Shown in pieces: positions 27,534-38,621 of a DNA stretch of 64,000 nucleotides. Origin of the DNA: Limonium bicolor (taxonomy: Eukaryota; Streptophyta; Magnoliopsida; Caryophyllales; Plumbaginaceae); contig CM041776.1 in the NCBI GenBank assembly GCA_023374045.1, positions 283,835,999 through 283,899,998 on the forward strand. Reading direction: 5' to 3'. The notes under the pieces are model-generated. The model worked only from the letters and a program-made list of their open reading frames with translations, ran no database searches and had not been told where the DNA came from. The translations under genes were made by a program, and so were the position numbers. Position 1 is the stretch's first letter; each line of letters begins with the position of its first letter.

Positions 27534-28540
27534 CTAAGAAGTAAACAACGACGGGTACTTCGCCCTCATCTTCTCCTCCAGCTCCCAAGTGGCCTCCTCG
27601 ACTTCCTGGTTAGACCAGAGAACCTTCACCAATCTCACAGATTTATGGCGAGTGTCTCGAGTCTTAGTGTCCAGGATCCGTACGGGAGTCTCCACTGATC
27701 GCATGGTCGGCTCTAATGTTAGCCTCTCGGGCTGAAGTACATGAGACGGATGAGACATATATTTCTTCAACTGGGACACATGAAATACATCATGTACCTT
27801 GCCCAGCTCAGCAGGTAAATCAAGCCTGTAAGCTACCGGGCCTATCCGCTCCGTCACAACATACGGCCCCACATATTTCGGGCTCAACTTGCCTTTCTGG
27901 CCAAAACGAAACACTCCCTTCATGGGGGATACTCTAAGGAATACCTGATCGCCCACGGCGAACTCCAGGTCAAGTCTGCGCACATCGGCGTACGATTTCT
28001 GTCTATCCTGAGCTGCCTTCATGTTCGCTCGGATCTGACGTACTTCTGCTTGTACTTGCTCCAAATACTCAGGTCCTATAATGACCGTCTCACTCGACTC
28101 ATCCCAGCATAATGGCGTGCGGCATGGTCTACCGTACAAGGCCTGGAAGGGAGACATCTTGATCGACGCGTGGTAACTGTTGTTGTAGCTAAACTCGATC
28201 AGATGTAACTTATCAATCCAGCTGGTCTGAAAGTCAAGTGCACATGCACGTAACATATCCTCAAGCGTCTGTATGGTGCGCTCACTCTGACCATCTGTCT
28301 GTGGGTGAAACGCCGTACTCAACTTCAGTTCGGTACCAAGTGCTTCCCGTGTACTTCTCCAGTACCTCGAGAGGAATCTGGTATCCCTATCAGACACGAT
28401 AGTCTTCGGTACTCCATGGTGCCGTACTATCTCACGGTCGAAGAGCTCTGCTAGCTTCGCCACCTTCCAGGTGTCCTTCATCGGAATGAATCTGGCCACC
28501 TTGGTCAGTCGGTCAACAACGACCCATATCATATTCAAGC
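27534..28540 (-). pseudogene. Gypsy integrase core and chromodomain-like C-terminus
   Basis: A 334-codon open frame. It starts in the integrase core (WVVVDRLTKVARFIPM), continues with IVSDRDTRFLSRYW (second catalytic D), FHPQTDGQSERTIQTLEDML (catalytic E), the GPY/F-like KLSPKYVGPYVVTERIGPVA and HVSQLKKY. It ends in the module PVRILDTKTRD ... VKVLWSNQEVEEATWELEE typical of chromoviruses, which may steer insertion to certain chromatin. It overlaps the upstream RNase H/integrase frame by a few bases in another frame, so one small indel separates them. The RQ(K)..(T/S) order is otherwise intact. Confidence 0.93.
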
Positions 28541-29478
28541 CTCCCCGAGTAGGCGGAAGCCCAACACGAAGTCCATGGAAATATCATGGAACTTCCATTC
28601 AGGAACGGGCATTGGCTGTACCATGCCACCAGGACGACGGTGCTCAAACTTGACCTTCTGGCAAGTGAGACACCTAACAACATAATCTGTCACATCTTTC
28701 TTCATACCGGTCCACCAGAAATATCTCTTCATACCCTTGTACATCTTTGAAGCTCCGGGGTGAATAGAAGTAGAAGAACAATGTGATTCACTCAATATGC
28801 GCTCCTTCAGCTCAGCGCTACTTCGTGGAATACAAAGTCGGCCATTCAGCCTGATCAAACCATCATCATGAAGTCGGAAGTCATACTTCTGACCTTCGAA
28901 TGTGCCATCGATAAGCTTCTGTTTGATCTCTTGCATGTACTGATCTGACATCTGAGCACTCCGCACCTCTTCAACCAAGCTAGAGTGAGAGATAAGCGAA
29001 TGGAGAGAGTGTGCTCGGCGACTCAATGCATCAGCTACAATGTTTGCTTTACCTTCCTTGTACTGAAGGTTAATATCATAATCAGTAAGGAATTCAACCC
29101 ATCTTCTTTGCCTCATGTTCAACTCCTTCTGAGTGAACAGGTATTTCAAGCTCTTGTGATCTGAATAAATCGTCACATTCACTCCATACAAATGGTGTCG
29201 CCATATCTTCAATGCGAAGACAATGGCACCCAATTCTAAATCATGCGTAGGATAATTTTCTTCATGTCGCTTCAACTGTCGGGAGGCGTAAGCCACGACC
29301 TTCCCGTGTTGCATCAAAACACAGCCCATACCTTTACCTGACGCATCACAGTACACCTCAAAACCATCAGTACCCTCTGGTATAGTAAGAATTGGTGCAG
29401 AAGTCAAAGCATCCTTGAGCTTCTGAAATGAGCTCTCACAGTCCACAGTCCAATCAAACGGTGCATCCTTCTTTCAAG
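28535..29478 (-). pseudogene. Gypsy RNase H and integrase zinc-binding region
   Basis: Open frame with the RNase H start ([20 protein letters not shown]), [37 protein letters not shown] and [11 protein letters not shown], giving the D, E, D residues. It is followed by the HHCC zinc module of integrase ([17 protein letters not shown] ... CLTCQKVK) and the beginning of the core ([12 protein letters not shown]). A shift at about 28540 separates it from the rest of integrase. Confidence 0.92.
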
Positions 29479-29499
29479 GATGTCAACGGTTTCGAAACA

Positions 29500-30568
29500 C
29501 TAGAGAAATTCCTCACAAACCTCCGATAATAACCTGCCAGACCGAGGAAGCTCCGATGTCGGCAACCGTCTTCGGTCTAGGCCAGGTGCGCACAGCATCA
29601 ATCTTGGCCGGATCCACAGCGATCCCGGCCTCAGAAATAACATGACCAAGAAAAGACTTGGTCCAACCAAAATTCACATTTGAGAACTTCGCATAAAGCT
29701 GGTTCTCCCTCAACGTCTGTACACACTCCTCAGGTGAGCTTCATGCTCCACCTTGGACTTAGAATAAATGAGAATATCATCGATGAAGACAACTACTGAC
29801 TATCCAACTGGTCTCGAAACAAACGATTCATCAAGTCCATAAACTTTGCTGGTGCATTAGACAACCCAAACGGCATGACCGTGAATTCATAGTGCCCATA
29901 TCTGGTACGGAAAGCGGTCTTCTCTATATCACTGTCTCTGATAGCAATCTGATGGTAACCCGATCGCAGATCGATCTTAGAGAATACAGATGCACCTCTC
30001 AGCTGATCAAACAAATCATCGATACGTGGCAATGGGTAACGGTTCTTCACCGTCACAGCATTCAGCTCTCTGTAGTCGATGCAGAGGCGGAGACCATCCT
30101 TTTTCTTCACAAAAAGGACTGGTGCTCCCCATGGTGAACGCTAGGGCGGATAAATCCCTTGTCTAGCAGGTCTCGCAGCTGTTCTTTGAGCTCAGTCATC
30201 TCAGCTGGAGCCATACGGTAGGGCGCCTTCGCTATAGGTCCGCCGGTGCCCGGTACCAAGTCGATCTCAAACTCAACTGCCCGTGTAGGCGGCATGCCTG
30301 GGAGCTCCTTAGGAAAGACATCAGGAAACTCCGACACAACCGGCACATCTGGGCTAAACTCAGGGTCTCTCTCTATGTCCTGGACATAGCAGAGGTATAC
30401 ATCATTCTTCCTTCTGATTTCGTGGTACATGGCCATGGCGGAGATGATCTGTGTCGAAGGCTCCCTGGGCCTCTGGCGGTATGAAATGGTAACCCCAGAC
30501 GGACTCCGAAGAAGCAGACGGTGCTCGGCACATAGGATTCTGCCCTTGTACCGCTCCAACCAGTTCAT
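29500..30568 (-). pseudogene. Gypsy reverse transcriptase, frameshifted
   Basis: Pieces in three frames: FGMNWLERYKGRI (after protease, about 30560), FPDVFPKELPGMPP, IAKAPYRMAPAEMTELKEQL, then [54 protein letters not shown]. The FIDDIL active site follows near 29780, then FLGHVISEAGIAVDPAKI. All RT blocks are present, but at least three indels break the frame, so this copy could not make a full polymerase. Confidence 0.92.
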
Positions 30569-30891
30569 CCCGAAATTACATCAAACCCAACCCGTCGAAC
30601 TCTATCAAGTCGATCGGGAACTCTCATTCTTATTCGATTCGCACAACAACATCTCGGTGTAGCGGGTACACTGATCCGCTCCTTACGGGAGAGTGACTAG
30701 AAAGTCTGCATCTCTTCCCCCGTCTAACCCCAGCCTCTTCGCAAAAGATCGAGATAAAAGTGTGTGAGGCTCCGGTCGAACAAGACCGCGTCCACGCCAT
30801 TACTGGGAAGGTACCGGTGAGGATGCCGCTCTTGCCGGCTTCTCTGCCTCATTCAGACACTCACTCAGTACCTCCGTCCCGAGTGCACAGC
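30560..30891 (-). pseudogene. Gypsy protease region, degenerate
   Basis: After the cassette the minus strand reads CALGTEVLSECLNEAE in phase with gag if the cassette is removed. A GILTGTFPV motif and GASHTFISISFAKRLGL follow in shifted frames. The aspartic protease site (D-T-G-A-S-H) is broken by a single-base deletion, and two other one-base shifts lie within 150 bp. Function is lost in this copy. Confidence 0.8.
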
Positions 30892-30892
30892 C

Positions 30893-31089
30893 TAATTTAT
30901 TTCAAAACTTATAAGTATGGTAATAACACGGGTGGTTTACTCAAGAAATCAACACTACTTTATTCATAAAACTCATCGTTACACCATGATGGTATTACAT
31001 TGGCTACATCGCTCGATAACTTAACATACTTAATGCATCACATACTTAACATACAACTGGCTTCATACTTTACATGATTACACATAACT
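30893..31089 (-). other. 3' UTR-like tail of AlkB cassette with polyadenylation signals
   Basis: AT-rich noncoding DNA between the AlkB stop and the resumption of pol. TGAATAAAGTAG (about 30960) and GAAATAAATTAG (about 30900) contain AATAAA. Such a tail fits capture from a host transcript. Confidence 0.5.
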
Positions 31090-31829
31090 TCAGAACTGTC
31101 TAAAGGTTAAGTTCAGTCTTCCAGGTTTCATGTGTGTGGCATTGATTATTGTCGGAGGCGCCGTATTCAATTTGATCTTCTTGATACCATGATACAGCAT
31201 CCTCGACTGCCCACCCATGATTAACACATCTCCAGACTCCAATACTAACTTTCTTGCAAGGTCCGCACGCTTCTGCTCGCCATACATAAACACTGCGGTA
31301 TCACCAATGGACCAAGACACCACGGGTACTCCCTTACTAAGAGACTCGGGTGACTCGTCCTTGTCTTGGTGTAAACCCAACCTTCCACCTTTCTGGTAGA
31401 AATTGACAATACACAAATCTGCCTTGATACTTGGGATTTGTTCCGGTTCAACTTGCTGAGCAATTCCCACGGTGTGATTAACAACCGCAAGGAATTCCTC
31501 AGGTATACTCGGTATGGTAGCTCCATCTTCAGCTCTTGTGTCCTGATATGACTTGGTGTAAGGGTTCCAATCCTTACCCATGCACATCATCTTTAAGTTC
31601 ATTTTCGCTCCACTTGGGTATTCGGGTGTGTAGAAACCTCCAGGTGCTGCTCCAAGCTCGTCGCATCGTCGAATGACATGGATTTGTGCTTCGGGTGTCA
31701 GGTATCCTTTCAATAATATCATACCTGGTTGGATAACCTGACACTGTTCTGTCGGATAGTCGGCAATGTCGATGGTGGTATCTCCGGGGTTCGGTGTGGG
31801 TGGGATTGGATAGCAAATATTGAAGGTCC
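31090..31829 (-). CDS. AlkB-type 2-oxoglutarate/Fe(II) dioxygenase domain captured in gypsy element
   Basis: Open frame of 245 codons from a candidate splice acceptor (TTAG then GGACC, 31829) to the stop at 31090-31092. The first Met in it is at 31722 (MILLKGYLTPEAQIHVIRR), about 210 residues from the end. Seen in order: LKMMCMGKDWNPYTKSY, a substrate-side segment; IVNFYQKGGRLGLHQDKDE with the iron ligands His and Asp (HxD); VSWSIGDTAVFMYG; LVLESGDVLIMGG; MLYHGIKKI with the third iron ligand; GRLNLTFRQF with the two Arg that bind 2-oxoglutarate. The order and spacing match the plant ALKBH1-like family, which oxidatively demethylates nucleic acids. No signal peptide is seen. Same strand as gag-pol, no intron inside. 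Confidence 0.93.
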
Positions 31830-31970
31830 CTAAGGTTTATAAATTTCTAATTTAGGTGGTTTTCACATTATACTTCAACTTATTATGTGGTTATACTTTG
31901 TCCCACTAACACACATGCATGGAAATGCGGTAAGTAATCACTTATCTCACTTAACGGTTTAAAGGGGTAC

Positions 31971-33245
31971 CTGGTCTAGAAGACGATCCTGGTGCCTCTG
32001 ACCGGTCCACCACGTTCAAGGCAGCCTTGCCTGCTCCCGGCCCCTTCCCCTTCTGGGAATCAGTATTCCTTGCCCCGAGGATGGCTGATAGTAGCTTTCG
32101 GGCCCTCAGTGGTAGCAGTGGCCTTACCCTTCCATTGCCCTCTAGGCCTATAGTTTCTGCCATCGGGGTTGCTGTAGCACTCAAAATCACGGTGCCCCAG
32201 CTTCTTGCAGTAGTGGCACTGCACATCGTTCCCTTTGCAGTCCTTACCGGGATGGTCACCCTTGCACCACTTCAGAAGTAGTGGCGCTCCGGTCGAGCCC
32301 GTACTGGCTGCTTGGGCGGGTGAGCGTAAGGGCTTAGCCGCATAGGCATAAGTGAGCTTCAGCGGCTCCTCAGTGGTAGTGGGCTGGGCTTGGCCCTTGC
32401 CTTCTTGCTGCTGCTGGCCCTTCTGGGCTGAGGGTAAGGTTTCCTCTTCTTCCCTCCTTGGTACCCTGCGAGCCTTGGCCCTCGCTCGTGACCTGCGCTT
32501 ATGCGCATTCTCCTCGTCCCTTAGACGGACGGTGATCTCCACCTTAGCAGCGGCATGATGCACCTTCAAGTATTGTACTCGGCTGGCCCATGCCATAGCG
32601 TAGGCGGTGGCTCAACCCCACTGTAGAAACGGTTCACTAGACCCGGTTCGAGTAACCAAGGTCGGGTAGAAGATGAACAAGGTCGGTGAAGGTGGTGTAG
32701 TAGTCGTCCACCGTCATTTTATCTCCTTGCTTCAGACTGTCAAGCTCTAGGCGCTTCGCCTCTTGCACATGCACTGGATAGTACTTGGCCCTTAGCAATG
32801 CCGTGTACTGCTCCCATCCAAAATCCGGATCGGCCACTTTCTCGGCCCTCACAAGTTTCCACCAGTTTCTAGCCGAACCCTTCAAATAAAACGCAGCAAG
32901 ACGGACCTTGGCATCAACAGGAACAACCAAGGTCTCGTAGGCGGTCTCGAGCTCCGAGATGTACGCCTCTAGCTTAGAAGGGTCGGTCTCCCCTTTGAAA
33001 GACGGGGGCCTCAAGTCGGCCAACGCTTTCACCCCAATTGGTCTCGCGTGGCTATGGCGTGGTGGTGGTTCTGGTTGATCCCCACCTCCGGGCTGTTGCT
33101 GCCCCTGCTGCACCGCAGTTACTATTTGAGGTATTACTTGTGCTAGGGCGGCCGCTACTGCTTCGGCCATCATCTGAGCGGTGGGGTTATCCCCCGTGTC
33201 TCCTGGACCAGGCCCTCCTCGGCCTCGTCCCCGCGGTCGCCCTGC
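31971..33245 (-). pseudogene. Gypsy gag (capsid, zinc knuckle), one or more frameshifts
   Basis: Starts at MAGRPRGRGRGG (33245) with an Arg/Gly-rich head. Capsid motifs follow: DLRPPSFKGETDPSKLEAYI, VRLAAFYLKGSARNWWKLV, FTDLVHLLPDLGYSNRV. The frame breaks at about 32637 and resumes in another (32596) with basic and Gln-rich sequence and the zinc knuckle CHYCKKLGHRDFEC (C-x2-C-x4-H-x4-C, about 32210). Another shift near 32070 leads to the tail AGKAALNVVDRSEAPGSSS that meets the cassette. Gag would form the particle and bind RNA. Confidence 0.93.
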
Positions 33246-33391
33246 CATCTGAACATACATGAGAGCACATTAGTATTGTGCTTACAAACTTATCGTACCA
33301 CATGTTTATAACGCCCTTTGGACGGCAAGGTTTAAATTTCCTAACTCGGTATATTCCTAGGCTCGGTTGTCGGTAATCAGAGCGATACTTC

Positions 33392-33403
33392 GCTCTGATA
33401 CCA
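33392..33403 (-). other. Gypsy primer-binding site
   Basis: The minus strand reads TGGTATCAGAGC, complementary to the 3' end of initiator tRNA-Met, five bases inside the 5' LTR end at 33409. Confidence 0.92.
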
Positions 33404-33408
33404 CTTTT

Positions 33409-36400
33409 TGTAACACCCCGTCCATAATCTGAACACTTAATCAATAATCGCAGCGGAAATCATTACTTAAACATATACCAAAAGGGCGGTGTTACACGCC
33501 GTTAGCCACCCACGTGGCTAACAAGGCTGTTACATAATATGTATCGGTCTGATCACACGAATCCCGAGCATACTTACAACCTTCCAAAAAATGACCATCC
33601 AAAAGAATTACAATATACCGAGTGTAACTGTTCAAAAATCACTAACCAACTTTACATCCACCAAAATAAATGACCTCGAGTGTACAAACACTACTCGGGT
33701 TCAACATCCAAAAAACAGCAAATATCAACATCCTAGGATCTAAAGCCAATCTGCTTCCTCGATCCTCATCCTGCAAATAAACATAGCCCCCAAGGGGGTC
33801 AGCAACCTTTTGCTGGCATGGTTAACGTGCAGCCCGCTGACTACCGGGATACACGCAACTATTTGTCATTATTACATGGCGTTGATTTTATCATACAACA
33901 TGCATACATATAACAGGAGCTATTGCAGAACAATAACAACACATACATAGTGAAAACAGTTCATTTTAAGTAACAACCAACATGGTTAGTCAACTTGTAA
34001 GCCTAGAGGATGTCTTCATCCTCATGTTAAGCTTAACACATATCACATTACTGTTTTGTTAGTCCGATGAATAACTTAAACTTGAAAGATGTGACGAGCG
34101 TAGTGACCCGAACACATCAACACATAATTTCCCCCTAGCCCGAGTGGAAGTCAGGTAGGTAGCTTTGGCTAAGCTATGGGAGGTCGAATTCCCCATAAAA
34201 GGAAGACTACCCTAACATAAGGAGAGAGTCGAATCTGATTCAGATGTCGACACCCATACATACACGCGTGACCGGAACGACCGGATTCCTCACTCCCCGG
34301 TTAGCACTCGTTAGAAGTCCCACAATGGGAGCTTAACATAATCTCACTCAAGTAAGTGTTTAAGTCCAGTTAGACATACAAGGGAAGCAAGGCATAATAT
34401 AGCAACACGCATCATAACCAAACACACATAGCCGGGTTAGAACGTTCCTTAGGTTGGGAACGTTGTTACCGGATACCGTTCTCTTACGTTTCCAGACTTG
34501 GGTTAAATAATGGTTAGCTCGCATTCGAGGTTACCGGTATCGGCACGTACACGTCACATTAATAATAAAACTGTAAACTCGTTTCATGATTTAATCTTAT
34601 AAGGTTGTAAACACACAAAACACAAGTAGCACACAAGCCGGTGCAAACCGGTAGGCAACGGACTGCAAGAAAACCATACCTTGGTCCTTGCCGCTCTAGT
34701 GTTCCACCGTACGTGGTTCCTAAGCACGATTAATAACATCGGTTAATTAATATACTAGACCCGTGATAGACTTGTGACTTCACATTCCTTGTTTATTTTT
34801 TTCTTTCACACTTTATTATGATTTTTCCCATCTTTTAGTTGTTATTATAGTCCACCTACATGTTCTAGACAAACCCCCCGCAGACGGAAGTCAAAACGGG
34901 GCTCAAACGAGCAGTTTATGTTGAAAACAGTGGTATGTCCGAACTTGTGTCCGGACATCAATGTTCGGACACAAGCCGAGACTCAGAAGTTGAAAACTGG
35001 CATTTGTCCGAACTTGTGTCCGGACATCAATGTTCGGACACAAGTCGAGAGCAAATCTGGGAAATTTTTAACATGTCCGAACTTGTGTCCGGACATCAAT
35101 GTTCGGACACCAGTCGAGACTTAAACCCGTGAAAATTTTGATGCGTCCGAACTTGTGTCCGGACATCGAAGTTCGGACACAAGTCGAGGGTTAAAACCTG
35201 TGAAAATTGAGGTGTCCGAACTTGTGTCCGGACATAGAAGTTCGGACACAAGTCGAGACTTAAAACCTGTGAAAATTTTGGAGTGTCCGAACTTCGAAGG
35301 TCGGACCGAAGTTCGGACATCACCCAAAGTTCCGAAAATTTATAACTTTACGAGGCATGTCCGAACTTCCAAGTCCGGACGGAAGTTCGGACAGACCCAG
35401 AAATGCATTTTTCAGTGGCGTTTTCAACACAGAATTTCACCCAAACTCAATACAATTCTTGGCATAACTTCCCCATAGTTATTACATGTTTTCCCCACAT
35501 TATCTAGCCCTCAAAAACGCTTTAACCACAACTCATTTCCAAAAAGAAAACGCCCATTTGTATACAAATCCATCCATTTGACAACCACACTACAATGTAT
35601 ATAACCTTTAGAGTTTGGCACTTAAACAACAACAATTTAAACACTGAATTTCCTCATATTATTAGCAACACCTGCATTTCACTGAACATTTGTTTACATC
35701 AAAGCAAAACACATTCCATAGCTCACACATTGGTTTAGGGTAAGTTTATTACCTTTGGTTTTCCTTCCCAAACCTTCCCTTCTCTTTACTCCTTGTTCCA
35801 CAATCGGTTATCAACGGGATTTTACCGCTACACTAATGACCAAGCCAAGATTGCCAAAATGAGTATTTAGGGTTTATAATTCCTCTAACCCTAGAATTAG
35901 CAATTGCTTGAACTTATGGAGGGAGTTACCTTCTATTTCAAAACTGAAATGCTTGGTAGTGGGATTGGGCTAGCTCTAACTCCTCAAGGAGATTGAACAA
36001 GCTAACATGGAGAACAAGCATGGTGTTCAAAACAAGGAAAATCGATTTCAAGAAGGAAATGAAGGAATGAGTGAGTTTTTTGATTTCCTTCTTACCTTAG
36101 AACAACAAGAAGATGCTGGGCTTCAAGAATGTGGAGTTTTATCTTCAAAATGTGGAACACCCATGGAGATGAAGTATGGAGTTTTGAGATTTTGAAAGGT
36201 ACAAAATGATCCCCAAGATGAGAGGAGTATTTTGGTGAGAGAATTTCTTGATTTGGAGCTAAGATGAAGGAGTTACAAGGAAAGAAGTTGGGGTTTTCCT
36301 TGGCATGTGAAATCGCCATTGCTGGGAACAAAACAGAGAGAGAGAGCTGGGAGAGGGGAAGGAAACGTGAGAGAAGAGAATGAGGGGAAGAGAGAGTGAG

Positions 36401-36875
36401 AGAGAGTTGTGTGTGAGAGGGAAATAAATGTATTTTATTGTTTTGTAGTTTAGTAAATGAGTAGTATTAATAGAATAGAGAGGGGAATAAAAATCTGATT
36501 TTTATTTTACAATGTGAGAGAGTGGCACTTGGTCATTAGCAGATAATACCCGTTATTTCCCGAACTGTCGGTTTTGACAGTCCGGGTCCGGTTTCCGGAA
36601 TATATATATTTTTGATTCTAAAAATTCTTAGACTTTAATTAGTATAGAATTATAGTTATAAAATCAACTATAATTTATACAAGTCCGCTTAGGCATTTAA
36701 CGTCACGTTTTTCAGTTTTCTTGAAAAACGTGTTTAAAGTCTCGTTTGTGCATTTAATCCATTATATGGATTCGTTTCTTTCGGGAGTTTCTCCCACATG
36801 TTCTTAATGACTAATTAGGTCTTAAAATATATTAATTATGTAATTAACTGACATATTAAGGTTTGGGGTATTTCA
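33409..36875 (-). repeat. Gypsy 5' LTR
   Basis: Borders TGTAACACCCC (33409) and GGGGTATTTCA (36875) on plus. It is near-identical to the LTR at 23849-27258, differing by scattered substitutions and small indels. The element promoter should lie here, but no TATA box could be assigned with confidence. The palindromic array is at 34930-35395. Confidence 0.93.
34930..35395. repeat. Palindromic TCCGAAC..GTTCGGA tandem array in gypsy 5' LTR
   Basis: Five units plus two shorter variants, the counterpart of 25350-25805. Unit-to-unit spacers differ, but the inverted core is kept in every unit and between the two LTRs. Confidence 0.9.
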
Positions 36876-38495
36876 ATACCTCAAATAACCATAAGAAAAC
36901 CATCGAAAGATCTCTTATACAGAAAGTAATTCCCCAACAAAACACTTCAACTAAATAGCAGCGGAACAGCAAAATCCAAAAGGCGTTACCGCCACACTCT
37001 AGCAAAGAGTGCTCAGGCTTTAAACTACAATTCAAATACCAAATCGTTCCCAAAACTTGTAAAACATAGCAATTCCAAAACATAACTCAACTCGAATTTA
37101 GACGAAATAATTGTCCAGTTGTCCTAGGCTATGTGATAGCGTGTCCCAATCCCACATTCAGCCATGAGTACCTGCGATCATAAAACAACAATAGAAAACA
37201 CGAAGGGATCGCGCAAATCAGCAAAACTGAGTAAACATTGCCTCAACTTGTAAAATACATTTTGAAACTCATTTAACATTTGCAAAACCTTAACTCGCAC
37301 CACAACGACAACAATTTCACCAACACCAAACCACCATTAGTAAAACATTTTGGGGGAGAACTTTCCAAGAATCAAATCAATGGCTTACACGGACGACCCC
37401 CAAATCTGGTCGCAATAATAAGAATCCCACCTCACTCTACGTCCTTAAGTGTGCACACCCCCCAGAAGGTAACTTATGACCCAAAGGAGTAGATCATTAG
37501 AGCTTAACTGCAAGTAATGTCTGCAGGCAAAATAATAAGAATATCTACGGGGTACATAGTACCAATAATTACACGGAGCGTCAATAAGGCACCAACAATA
37601 TACACGGAGTACCAAGAGGTACCAACAATCCAATAACCAATTCAAAGAAAGCCTCCCAAAACGTTTATTCAAACCCTTTCGCAAAACATCTTACCAGAAT
37701 ACACAGGGAAAAATTATTCCCAAACCTTCACAATCTCAAAACCATAGTAAATCCAACCACTGATAATCGCGAAACACAGAGGTGAAGAATGTTGAGCACA
37801 ACATTTACCTGGATACGCTCACCGCCACAGAATCACTCAGCAAGATCAGCAGTAGCGTTCGTCAGGGAATTCGGTGTCTAGAATTGTAAGCAGAAACACA
37901 ATCAGGAACTACTCAAATACCAAAGAATTAACTATCTAACCTTACCAATGGATTCCCCTTACCCTTCTACCAGAACCGGCACAGAGAAGCGGCCTAACAG
38001 CGACGGGGAAAACAAGAACGTGAATTTAAGAGGGGTTGGAAGCTTGAAGAAAGAGAGGAGCGTAGAGACGGCGTAATGAAGATGAAGAAGATCGTGGTAA
38101 AGATCGTGAAGTTAAATAGGGAATAAATAACATAATAAAGTAGAAATAAATTAATATATACATTTGATTTAAAAGGAGAGAGAATTGAGAAGTAGTTTGT
38201 AAAATAATTACCACAATAATATTAGTCTGAAAACTGAGTAATCAAATAATGTTAAAAAAATCATGGAAGGATCTAGATTCAAGATTAGAGAGATAAATAA
38301 ATATTATTTGGTTAAAGTAAAAATAGAAGAAGGACTAACTAATCGTTAGTAAAGAATGAGAAGAATTATCTAAATAAATAGATAAAAGAATAAATACATA
38401 GTAGCTGAATAAATAAGTTAGGAAGAGAAAATATTTTAGAAAGAAGTAAAATCAAATTTGTATTCTTAAACATAATAAGTTGTTTGAGACGAACG

Positions 38496-38534
<39 letters not shown>

Positions 38535-38621
38535 TGCTTCTCTGGGCCCTTAATAATTCTGTTAATAACATTCCCGACTATATGCTAATTTAATCCTATG
38601 CCAAAATTCACGGGTATTTCA

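Larger units (their letters stand above)
30892..31970 (-). other. Intron-like cassette (GT..AG) containing the AlkB gene
   Basis: On the minus strand the cassette begins CCAG|GTACC (31971|31970) and ends AAATTAG|GCTG (30892|30891). Excising 1079 nt joins gag (..SSSRPG) in frame to pre-protease codons (CALGTEVL). A shorter excision, 31970-31830, joins gag in frame to AlkB (..RPGTFNICYP). Between the AlkB stop and 30892 lie AT-rich sequence and two AATAAA-type signals (about 30960 and 30900), which look like a host 3' UTR. Whether the sites are used is inference. Confidence 0.6.
23849..36875 (-). mobile_element. Ty3/gypsy chromovirus-like retrotransposon (Tekay/Del type) carrying an AlkB cassette
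   Basis: A 13.0 kb element read on the minus strand. Order: 5' LTR 36875-33409, primer-binding site, gag 33245 to 31971, AlkB cassette 31970-30892, protease, RT, RNase H, integrase with a C-terminal chromodomain-like module (to 27534), polypurine tract, 3' LTR 27258-23849. The integrase tail (VRLVKVLWSNQEVEEATWEL ... YPSLF) places it with the plant Tekay/Del chromoviruses. The LTRs are long (about 3.4 kb) and very similar to each other, so insertion is fairly recent. The 5-bp flanks (tagta left, atacc right) do not match, so no duplication is evident. Confidence 0.95.
23317..38621. mobile_element. Old solo LTR split by the gypsy element
   Basis: Left part 23317-23848 starts TGTAACACCCTGG. 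Right part 36876-38621 ends CGGGTATTTCA. A 5-bp duplication caacc flanks the whole (23312-23316 and 38622-38626). The sum of the two parts, about 2.28 kb, is one LTR of a gypsy family related to but distinct from the inner element. The left part has a tccgaac/gttcgga array (23425-23745). The right part is AT-rich, has an (AT)n run at about 38498-38528, and codes for nothing. Confidence 0.8.

Noticed and set aside
31245..31816. Two more minus-strand frames overlapping AlkB
   Set aside because: Shadows in other frames; only the 31829-31090 frame carries the conserved AlkB motifs.
32027..33262. Plus-strand frames opposite gag
   Set aside because: Antisense shadows of the gag gene on the minus strand.
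8565..35395. CRISPR-like arrays (repeats with unique spacers)
   Set aside because: Plant nuclear DNA inside LTRs, no cas genes; spacers are partly conserved between LTR copies.
34918..35478. Same repeated peptides in the other LTR
   Set aside because: Same reason; identical LTR repeat array.
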